Source of the DNA: Lachnospiraceae bacterium UBA1683
GTDB lineage: Bacteria > Bacillota > Clostridia > Lachnospirales > Lachnospiraceae
NCBI GenBank assembly: GCA_002320245.1
Contig: DCKD01000097.1
Location: 1-12,130 of the forward strand
Reading direction: 5' to 3'
DNA: 12,130 bases
Made by a program: the position numbers and the translations under genes. A model generated the notes under the pieces. That model saw only the letters and a list, made by a program, of their open reading frames with translations, had not been told where the DNA came from and searched no databases. Each line of letters opens with the position of its first letter. The stretch's first letter is position 1. This document shows positions 7,255 through 12,130 of this stretch, piece after piece.

Positions 7255-7680
7255 ATATCTTAATTTTGATAAATCCCCGAGATTAACGGAAGAAGAAATT
7301 ATAGAACTGGCGCAGAAAGTAAAAGCAGGGTCAGAAGGCTCTCAAGAAAACGTACCGAAACCTAGTACATGGCATAACAAAGAAAGTGGAGACGTACAAG
7401 AAGATGTGGGAATGGATAAAGGCGGGGCATCAGGGGGAGAAAGAGCAATACCGATGATTTGCCGGTGAGAGAAGATACTTGGAATTTGTCTGGCACATTA
7501 TATGAATGTATTCTTCGCTATGCAAATCAGTTATCAGAGCAGCAACTAAATGAAATCCTATTGGGGATGGAGGCTGGATTAACAGAAAAGCAAGTAAAGT
7601 CCTATTTTATGCTGCCGCCAGAACAGATGAGTCAGTATAGAAGGGCATACCAGTTTAGCCGGAAACGGGGCTGGCAATAA
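7255..7680 (+). pseudogene. virD4: Second copy of the coupling-protein 3' end, truncated and frameshifted
   Basis: The first 106 bases are almost identical to 3996-4101 of the intact gene. A longer charged linker follows, then the same tail as in the intact protein (WNLSGTL at 7480 to the stop at 7678-7680), clearly homologous but diverged in DNA. The N-terminal part up to about 7437 is in one frame and the tail is in another. The switch falls at or near a run of five G (7433-7437), so one base has probably been lost. There is no 5' part: the IS200 remnant abuts it. The short open frame from a TTG at 7459 has no ribosome binding site and is not a gene on its own. It is followed directly by the hairpin terminator at 7690-7723. 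Confidence 0.8.
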
Positions 7681-7689
7681 CATAAGTTA

Positions 7690-7723
7690 AGGGCGAAGAT
7701 ACTTTAATCGGTATCTTCGCCCT
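7690..7723. terminator. Rho-independent terminator, probably shared by convergent genes
   Basis: AGGGCGAAGATAC (7690-7702) pairs perfectly with GTATCTTCGCCCT (7711-7723), a 13-base stem with an 8-base loop and a short T tract on the plus strand. It lies 9 bases after the coupling-protein fragment stop. The minus-strand XRE remnant reads into its loop and stops at 7704-7706. Confidence 0.8.
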
Positions 7724-8348
7724 TTGCCATGTCCGTTAGGATGTAATGCTTTTTAGCCGGTTTGGTTAGTGATATCAGTTGAGAATCTTTAAAAGAAATA
7801 ATTCCGTTCATTTTCCCAGTTGTGACAGAACAAACAGAAAAGTCGATTTCAACATCGGATTTCAGCAAGGATACTAAATGTTCTATAATCGTAGAAAAAT
7901 ATCAAATCTTGTTTGATAGGAAGATACAGTTTGTTAATGAGAGCTTGGTTTGCAGCTTCTTATTCTTCGAGATTTAGTGGAAATCTTTTTTTCCATAGAT
8001 CATAGGTTGTTCTTTTTTGGACAAGGATATCTTCGGAATCGTTTTGCTGAGGTACAGACCTTTGCTGGACATTGTACCATGAAGCAAGGAAATTACTGAT
8101 TTCTTTTTCCCCAGGCGATTCAAAAATAATATATGCATGATATCTACGGTTGAGGTGATATTGATGTCTGAGAGTGCAGAAACATCAACATCTAAAGCAT
8201 GTGCAATCTCTTCCAATTTGTCTTTTTTTGGAGTTCTTACGTTATTTTCGTATTGTCGAATGCGATCACCGGAAAGGTGAACCGCTTTTCCGAGTTCGGC
8301 TTGCGTCATATTTCGTAGAATATATCGGATTTTTGCCCCAATTGTCAT
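7704..8348 (-). pseudogene. XRE-family transcriptional regulator, broken by two frameshifts and a stop
   Basis: The gene starts at 8348 with GGGAG 9 bases upstream. Residues 1-60 are a good helix-turn-helix domain: TQAELGKAVHLSGDRIRQYE, then a KDKLEEIAHALDV segment typical of clostridial XRE regulators. After HILF near 8125 the frame shifts at a run of five A/T bases (8122-8126). The family-like continuation ESPGEKEISNFLASWYNVQQ to YDLWKKRFPLNLEE is read in another frame and ends at TAA 7960-7962. The same frame continues past that stop (EAANQALINKLYLPIKQ). It then shifts again near 7895-7899 into STIIEHLVSLLKSDVEIDFS and ends MAKGEDTD, stop at 7704-7706. The full gene would be about 214 residues. 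Alternatively TAA 7960 is the true end and the rest is a separate remnant. Confidence 0.65.
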
Positions 8349-8429
8349 ATTGTTTCACTCCCATTTCATTTACTATAACTTGATTATAACAAAGGAAATA
8401 AAAGAAAATGTTGCTGCACCAAAGAAAAG

Positions 8430-8615
8430 AAGTACAAATCCATTTCCATCCGGCAGGATCACATCCAGTACAACCAGCTCATAGCTCTATTTTTTTGAAA
8501 ATTCCAAAGCAGCCGCTTTCGTCATAGCAGAATCCACAATATAACCGACAGCAATCAAATTATAACAAAGTGTATTATTTAAAAGTCGGTCATCTTCGAC
8601 TACTAATATTCTCAT
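8430..8615 (-). pseudogene. OmpR-type response regulator receiver fragment
   Basis: From ATG 8615 (MRILVVEDD) the product has the start of a receiver domain, including the paired acidic residues at 8-9 that bind magnesium. After 42 residues a TAG (8489-8487) interrupts it. The same frame continues as SYELVVLDVILPDGNGF, which contains the phosphorylated Asp in LDVILPDG. Homology ends near 8430, where the XRE promoter region begins. The rest of the receiver and the whole DNA-binding domain are gone. It lies between the XRE remnant and the SOS operon and has no sensor kinase nearby. Confidence 0.75.
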
Positions 8616-8755
8616 ATCAGCACCATCCTTTTCTTTATTTATAGGATAATCCTTAAATGTCACAGAAATCTCACAAAACATAATTCGGATTATTTTTATA
8701 AACAATGATTCTCGAAAGCTAATCCTAATTATACTATCTTTTTTACCAACACGAA

Positions 8756-8777
8756 AGCCGCCCATTACAGGACGGCT
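8756..8777 (-). terminator. Probable terminator of the SOS operon
   Basis: AGCCGCCC (8756-8763) and GGACGGCT (8770-8777) form an 8-base stem with one mismatch and a 6-base loop, about 20 bases after the last gene of the operon. Only a short T run follows on the minus strand (TTTCG), so it may be leaky. Confidence 0.5.
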
Positions 8778-8797
8778 CGCATTTATCCTTATGCATT

Positions 8798-9376
8798 TTA
8801 AAATAAACTCATCTGCTCATAGTCTGACTTCCGATTCAATAACACAGGTGTCTTATGCAGTAGAAACTCCACGGCCTGATCATCCAGCATCCAGTCTTGG
8901 ATTTCCTTAGACTCCAGTACAAGCGGCATCCGCTCATGTACCATAGAAACCGATGCATTTGCCTCTGTAGTCAGGATCACAAAACGGTTCTTCCCCTGAA
9001 ACTGATTGAAGAATCCTGCCATAAACAACACCGGCTCTTTTCTTTCAAAATGGAACTTTTCTTTTCCCTTATTCCATTCATAAAACCCTTTTGCCGGAAT
9101 CACGCACCTCCGATGCAACACACTTTCCCGGAAGGTTTTCTTTTCCAATATACCTTCTGCTCTTGCATTGATCAGAAGCCCTGTTCCCTGAAAACCGGGG
9201 AATCCCCAGTTCATCCGCTCTGCTGTCAGATGCTGTTCTCTCTGGCTTAACACAAGTGCCGCATCCGATGGGCGAATATCGCCCGTCCGCTCAATCTGCA
9301 GCTTTTTATCCAGATCCCGCACAATCTTCTCGATTTCCCTGGCAGTCTCATCATCTACATAATAGCGTCCACACAT
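8798..9376 (-). CDS. yedK: SOS response-associated peptidase (SRAP, YedK/HMCES-like)
   Basis: SRAP proteins form a covalent thiazolidine crosslink with abasic sites in single-stranded DNA through Cys2 and can later release themselves. The 192-residue product begins MCGRYY, so Cys2 is exposed after removal of the first Met. Other active-site positions are present: Asn70 in LLINARAEG, Glu100 in GFYEW and His147 in SMVHERMP, matching the Cys/Asn/Glu/His set known in YedK. It ends EQMSLF, which resembles a sliding-clamp-binding motif (QxSLF) placed at the extreme C-terminus. It is the last gene of the LexA-type operon, starting 6 bases after the preceding stop. The arrangement fits protection of abasic sites left during error-prone synthesis by the polymerase of the same operon. 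Confidence 0.93.
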   Translation of the reverse strand: MCGRYYVDDETAREIEKIVRDLDKKLQIERTGDIRPSDAALVLSQREQHLTAERMNWGFPGFQGTGLLINARAEGILEKKTFRESVLHRRCVIPAKGFYEWNKGKEKFHFERKEPVLFMAGFFNQFQGKNRFVILTTEANASVSMVHERMPLVLESKEIQDWMLDDQAVEFLLHKTPVLLNRKSDYEQMSLF

Positions 9377-9382
9377 GCTCCA

Positions 9383-9811
9383 TCACCTGTCCTGTTCTTT
9401 CCGATATTCTGAAATACTCGCATAAGCAGAAATTCCGTCTAAAATCCGCTGAATCTTTTCTTCCTTTTCCGGTTCCTGTTCCAGATAAATCTCTGTTCCG
9501 TAATGCTCACTGCAAACTTTTCCTACCTGTAGCGTAAAATACGGAGTTAATTTTTCATAAACATCATCTTCTGTACCATTCCATTCCAATATTCCATGGA
9601 TAAACTCTACTGTCAGGATTCCCTTTATGACTTCACCATATTCCCAGTTTGTCTCTTCTAAAGTACCATATTGCAAAGCGGATGCAATTTCTTCTTTCTC
9701 ATTCTTCCAGCAATGGATTTCAAAGGGCTCTCCCTCCTTCATATACAGGGAAAGCAAATCTTTCCACCACTGATTTCCATGTCCTTTTTCCGTAATCTGT
9801 ATCGCAATCAT
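9383..9811 (-). CDS. Unrecognised 142-residue protein of the SOS operon
   Basis: I do not recognise a family. The product is acidic overall, soluble, with no signal peptide or membrane segment. Trp/Glu-rich pieces (NQWWKDLL, ETNWEYGEV) and a Lys/Glu-rich C-terminal helix (QEPEKEEKIQRILDGI) are visible. The start at 9811 has only a weak ribosome binding site, and a 56-base gap separates it from the gene before. Its stop lies 6 bases before the SRAP start, so translation of the two may be coupled. Position between a Y-family polymerase and SRAP suggests a role in lesion bypass or its control, as YolD-type partners do elsewhere, but no YolD motif is evident. Confidence 0.75.
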   Translation of the reverse strand: MIAIQITEKGHGNQWWKDLLSLYMKEGEPFEIHCWKNEKEEIASALQYGTLEETNWEYGEVIKGILTVEFIHGILEWNGTEDDVYEKLTPYFTLQVGKVCSEHYGTEIYLEQEPEKEEKIQRILDGISAYASISEYRKEQDR

Positions 9812-9867
9812 TCTATCTCATTTCACTTTCTTTTGTATTCTATTTGACTATACGCCCTTTGTCTGCA

Positions 9868-10176
9868 TTAGACAACCAGTTTCCATGCACAATCTTCCGG
9901 GCAAAAAAGCAGCGTAAATTCCTGCATCCGGTGATTGACCTCTGCCTGACATTTATATTTCCAGTTCAGAATCCCCGCATAAAACTGTTTTTCTGAAGAA
10001 AGTACCCGAATCGGAGAAACTTCAATAATCCCATCCGATTCCGTCTGCAGCTTCATCATCAGCGGCATCGTTCTTCCGGTGGAAGTAAACCAGCATTTTA
10101 CTGCAACCTCATTGACTACCCCTGCAAGGAGCTGATGCTCCGGGTGTTCTGTGTTCGTCCCGATTCCAAATGCCAT
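9868..10176 (-). CDS. Unrecognised 102-residue protein following the Y-family polymerase
   Basis: No family is recognised. The product is compact and probably mostly beta strand. It contains a GVVNEVAVKCWF strand, SPIRVLSSEKQFYAG, and a C-terminal part with KYKC, then FTLLFCPED and a final WKLVV. Three cysteines are present but not in a zinc-ligand pattern. The start at 10176 follows an AAGGGA ribosome binding site, 17 bases after the polymerase stop, so the two are cotranscribed. This is the position where small polymerase partners (such as YolD or YqzH) sit in other Firmicutes operons. That analogy is positional only. Confidence 0.75.
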   Translation of the reverse strand: MAFGIGTNTEHPEHQLLAGVVNEVAVKCWFTSTGRTMPLMMKLQTESDGIIEVSPIRVLSSEKQFYAGILNWKYKCQAEVNHRMQEFTLLFCPEDCAWKLVV

Positions 10177-10193
10177 ACCATTCCCTTCTTTCT

Positions 10194-11453
10194 TTAATCA
10201 ACCTTCACTTTTTTATAATCCACGGTTCTTTTTTCCCGGCTGATTCCACCTGACATGTGATCGATCCGGCTTCCTACAAAAGCCGCCCTCATCACCGAAT
10301 CATTCCCATATCGTTTTCGGATTCTGTCTACCGTTGTATCCACTTTCTCCAATTTCTCATAATCCGTAGTATCAAACATGTCCAACTGCCGCATGTCCTG
10401 ATGGTCCTTGATCCGGCTGGTATGAATCCCCAGATGACGGATTGCCGTTCCATCCCACAGCTGATCAAATAACTGACAGGCGCAGCGGTGGATTTCTATG
10501 GTGATATTCGTTGCATTATTTAAGGTCATTTGATGACTTGCGTACTGCAAATCATAGGTCTTAATACCAACTGCAATGACTTCTGCCCGCACGCCTGCCG
10601 CACGAAGTCTTGTACCTACCGTTTCTGCCAGGGCCAGAAGTACCAGCTTTGCCGTAGACGCATCACTGACATCAAAGGCAATGGTCGTAGAATTCCCGTA
10701 CCCTTTATTCGCCGGTGGTTCCTTCTGTACCACCGATATGTCCTGCCCATTTGCAAACAGCCAGATGACTTCTCCATGTTTCTTCAGATGACTCTTCAAA
10801 ATATCCTGCTCCATATGGGCAAGATCCCCAATCGTCCGAATCCCCATGTTCAGTAACTTTTTCGTAGTCGCCCGACCAACGAAAAACAAATTGCTGACTG
10901 GAAGCGGCCACATCTTTTCTTCAATTTCGTGATGCCATAGCGTATGCACCCGATCTGGTTTCTGAAAATCACTTGCCATCTTCGCCAATAATTTGTTTTC
11001 GGAAATTCCCACATTCACGGTAAATCCCAGTTCTTCACGGATATGATTCCGTATCCGGTTTGCGGCTGTTACCGCTTCTCCCCATAGACCTGTCCCTGTC
11101 ATATCTACAAAGGCTTCATCGATGCTGTACTGCTCCACCACTGGAGAATACTGCCTTAGTATATTCATAAATGCAGCGGAACAACGCTCATACAAATTAT
11201 AATTCGGAGGTACCAGAATCAAGTGGGGATATTTCCGTTTTGCTTCCAAAATTGTTTCTCCCGTCTGAATGTGGTATTTTCCCGCTGGAATAGACTTTGC
11301 CAGGATTATTCCACGCCGCATCGCCATGTCCCCACCAACAGCAGAAACTTGTTCTCTAAGATCCATCTTGCCTCCCAGATGATGGAGACGGTAAGCTGCC
11401 TCCCAGCTCAGAAAAGCCGAATTTACATCAATATGGAATATCGCTCTGATCAA
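10194..11453 (-). CDS. dinB: Y-family translesion DNA polymerase (DinB/UmuC type)
   Basis: This is a low-fidelity polymerase that copies past DNA damage. The TTG at 11453 is chosen as start. It gives MIRAIFHIDVNSAF, the normal family N-terminus, and follows AAAGGAGG (11472-11465). The ATG at 11480 overlaps the -10 box and would lie upstream of the transcript start. In the 419-residue product the metal-binding Asp9 is in HIDVN, and SIDEAFVD supplies Asp112 and Glu113. The helix-hairpin-helix region (VGRATTKKLLNMGIRTIGDL) and little-finger domain follow. QLDMF at about 356-360 is a beta-clamp-binding motif. The protein is full length and intact, unlike most neighbours. It heads a four-gene operon ending in SRAP, under a LexA-type operator. 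Confidence 0.93.
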   Translation of the reverse strand: MIRAIFHIDVNSAFLSWEAAYRLHHLGGKMDLREQVSAVGGDMAMRRGIILAKSIPAGKYHIQTGETILEAKRKYPHLILVPPNYNLYERCSAAFMNILRQYSPVVEQYSIDEAFVDMTGTGLWGEAVTAANRIRNHIREELGFTVNVGISENKLLAKMASDFQKPDRVHTLWHHEIEEKMWPLPVSNLFFVGRATTKKLLNMGIRTIGDLAHMEQDILKSHLKKHGEVIWLFANGQDISVVQKEPPANKGYGNSTTIAFDVSDASTAKLVLLALAETVGTRLRAAGVRAEVIAVGIKTYDLQYASHQMTLNNATNITIEIHRCACQLFDQLWDGTAIRHLGIHTSRIKDHQDMRQLDMFDTTDYEKLEKVDTTVDRIRKRYGNDSVMRAAFVGSRIDHMSGGISREKRTVDYKKVKVD

Positions 11454-11478
11454 ACCTATGTTCGCCTCCTTTTGTACC

Positions 11479-11507
11479 ATTATACAGAACTGATGTTCTT
11501 AAATCAA
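11479..11507 (-). promoter_or_regulatory. LexA-controlled promoter of the SOS operon
   Basis: On the minus strand, TTGATT (11507-11502), a spacer of exactly 17 bases and TATAAT (11484-11479) form a strong promoter. The spacer holds a perfect palindromic core, AGAAC-TGAT-GTTCT at 11486-11499 on the plus strand, matching the Firmicutes LexA/DinR pattern GAAC-N4-GTTC. Bound LexA would block RNA polymerase, so the operon should be induced by DNA damage. Transcription would start near 11472, at the ribosome binding site. Confidence 0.85.
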
Positions 11508-11638
11508 GAGTAATTATTTGGCATCTTTCTGACCCGAACATACTGCTGTTTGATGCTTTTTTTTCTCACATTCATTTTACATCCACTATCTCATGAATTT
11601 CATGCACATATACTATTATAAGTCTGGTGTAAAGACAT

Positions 11639-11866
11639 TTACAGGGAAACGGATGTATCATATGGGAAAGTATAATATTTTTTGTTGACTTCGGTAGTAT
11701 GCCCCAGCATACTCGCAACCATTGATTTTGGTGTCCCGTTGGCTTGTAAGTCAGAACTGGTTGTTTTTCTTAACTTGGTAATACCACCGCCGCTTAAATC
11801 GTTCTCTCTGCATAGTCTCGTCATGCAATCAGTAATATTTCTGGCATGAGTATTGTCGAGCGACAC
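11639..11866 (-). pseudogene. int: C-terminal fragment of a tyrosine recombinase (ICE-type integrase)
   Basis: About 70 residues of a phage/ICE-type integrase remain. LRKTTSSDLQANGTP holds a catalytic Arg, MVASMLGHTTEVN the second catalytic His, and KYYTF the nucleophile Tyr. The His that normally precedes the Arg (HxLR) is Thr here (ITKLRK). Homology begins at about NTHARN (11853); the residues before that, including the GTG at 11866, belong to the transposon end abutting it. The 5' part of the gene is not in the window and may lie beyond the transposon to the right. Confidence 0.75.
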
Positions 11867-11902
11867 ACTTTGGTCGCCACTAACGACACTTTATAATCGC
11901 CA
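11861..11902 (+). repeat. Two direct repeats, probable transposase-binding sites
   Basis: CGACAC-N7-TCGCCA occurs at 11861-11879 and again at 11884-11902, with 12 of 12 fixed positions identical and an unrelated 7-base middle. Confidence 0.75.
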
Positions 11903-11968
11903 ACTTTTTCATAAAAAAAGCACAATCATATCTCAATGACACAATCATGCCTCTTTTCCTACATTTTA

Positions 11969-12130
11969 TCAGCTCAATGTCTGATTATTGGTTGCAGCCA
12001 ACATTACTTCTGAATCAATTACTTTTTTATCCATTTGACTGCCAATCGTCATTGCATCAGTCATTACGTTATCGGTCAGACGGGGATTTCCCTGACTATA
12101 ACTATGTAGTGTCTGCTGATTAAGTCCCAC
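11969..12130 (-). CDS. C-terminus of an ExeA/TniB-like AAA+ transposition ATPase (partial)
   Basis: The frame is open from the window edge to TGA at 11969-11971, followed at once by TAA, and gives 53 residues. The sequence includes LHSYSQGNPRLTDNVMTDAM and ends with MLAATNNQTLS. This resembles the lid and sensor-2 end of ExeA/TniB-type AAA+ ATPases, where a GNPR-type segment carries the sensor-2 arginine. Such proteins select the target and activate the DDE transposase in TniAB, Mu and Tn7-like elements. The Walker motifs lie outside the window. It could be another AAA+ protein, but the transposon-end repeats beside it support this call. Confidence 0.6.
   Translation of the reverse strand: MGLNQQTLHSYSQGNPRLTDNVMTDAMTIGSQMDKKVIDSEVMLAATNNQTLS

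Larger units (their letters stand above)
11854..12130 (-). mobile_element. End of a Mu/Tn7/TniAB-type transposon, inserted in the integrase gene
   Basis: The element appears to end with TGTCG at 11854-11858. Just inside are two direct copies of CGACAC-N7-TCGCCA, at 11861-11879 and 11884-11902, spaced 23 bases. Such arrays are the transposase-binding sites of Mu, Tn7 and Tn5053-like elements, whose ends begin TGT. Further in, CACAATCAT is repeated at 11921 and 11940. The tail of a TniB/ExeA-like ATPase follows at 11969-12130. The other end is outside the window. Confidence 0.6.

Noticed and set aside
8616..8765. N-terminal extension of the response regulator upstream of 8615
   Set aside because: The upstream codons show no receiver-like sequence. 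The ATG at 8615 matches the family start and has a purine-rich site before it.
8897..9537. Plus-strand open frames opposite the SRAP and 142-residue genes
   Set aside because: They are antisense shadows of the minus-strand coding sequence, with no ribosome binding sites or recognisable domains.
11521..11567. GCATC and GATGC arms followed by eight T, a possible terminator on the plus strand
   Set aside because: The stem is only 5 bases with a loop of nearly 30 bases, and no plus-strand gene leads into it.
11553..11575. Second LexA-like site CGAACATAC followed by GTTTG near 11536-11553
   Set aside because: Only one half matches. The spacing between halves is 8 instead of 4 bases, so it is not a valid box.
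11921..11948. CACAATCAT repeated twice with 19-base spacing, considered as CRISPR-like or as a third transposase site
   Set aside because: Only two copies of a 9-base motif exist. It does not fit the CGACAC-N7-TCGCCA pattern, and no array follows.

Overview
The window reads as accessory DNA from a low-GC Gram-positive gut-type Clostridia (Lachnospiraceae-like is my best guess). The basis is the AAGGAGG-type ribosome binding sites, TTG starts, TATAAT promoters, a Tn1549/CTn-style conjugative coupling protein and a Firmicutes-style LexA box. It looks like a decaying integrative conjugative element (ICE) packed with nested mobile DNA, next to one apparently intact SOS mutagenesis operon.

Left part, plus strand (1-4365). 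A group II intron begins at or very near base 1 (GTGCG end) and runs to about 2787. It carries ribozyme domains, a reverse transcriptase/maturase gene split by one frameshift (779-2637), and a clear domain V and domain VI. It sits inside the gene for a VirD4/TraG-type coupling protein, whose 3' exon (2788-4365) holds the Walker B half of the ATPase. The Walker A half would lie upstream of the window.

Middle part (4366-7680). This is a patchwork between two copies of the coupling-protein 3' end (3996-4338 and 7255-7656). It contains a gene remnant, a secreted ricin-lectin-like protein on the minus strand (4843-5367) with a strong promoter, and an ISLre2-family transposase remnant. That remnant has a 37-codon in-place inversion. 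Next come a small CXXC-CXXC membrane protein (6460-6813) whose tail runs into an IS200-type tnpA remnant, the IS200 end hairpin, and the second, truncated and frameshifted coupling-protein tail. A strong hairpin terminator (7690-7723) closes this module.

Right part, minus strand (7704-12130). There is a broken XRE-family regulator, convergent on the same hairpin, and a broken OmpR-type response regulator fragment. They are followed by an intact four-gene operon (11453 to 8798): Y-family DNA polymerase, two unrecognised small proteins, and an SRAP/YedK peptidase. It is driven by a sigma-A promoter with a perfect GAAC-N4-GTTC LexA-type operator in the spacer. Both the polymerase and the peptidase carry sliding-clamp-binding motifs. 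Upstream is the C-terminal piece of a tyrosine recombinase, apparently cut by the end of a Mu/Tn7/TniAB-type transposon (repeat array at 11854-11902 and the tail of its ExeA/TniB-like ATPase at 11969-12130).

The conjugation parts are mostly broken, while the SOS operon, the lectin and the coupling-protein exon are open. No complete new defence system was seen. The best candidates for new biology are the LexA-controlled cassette with its two unknown middle genes, and the in-motif slippery site in the intron reverse transcriptase.
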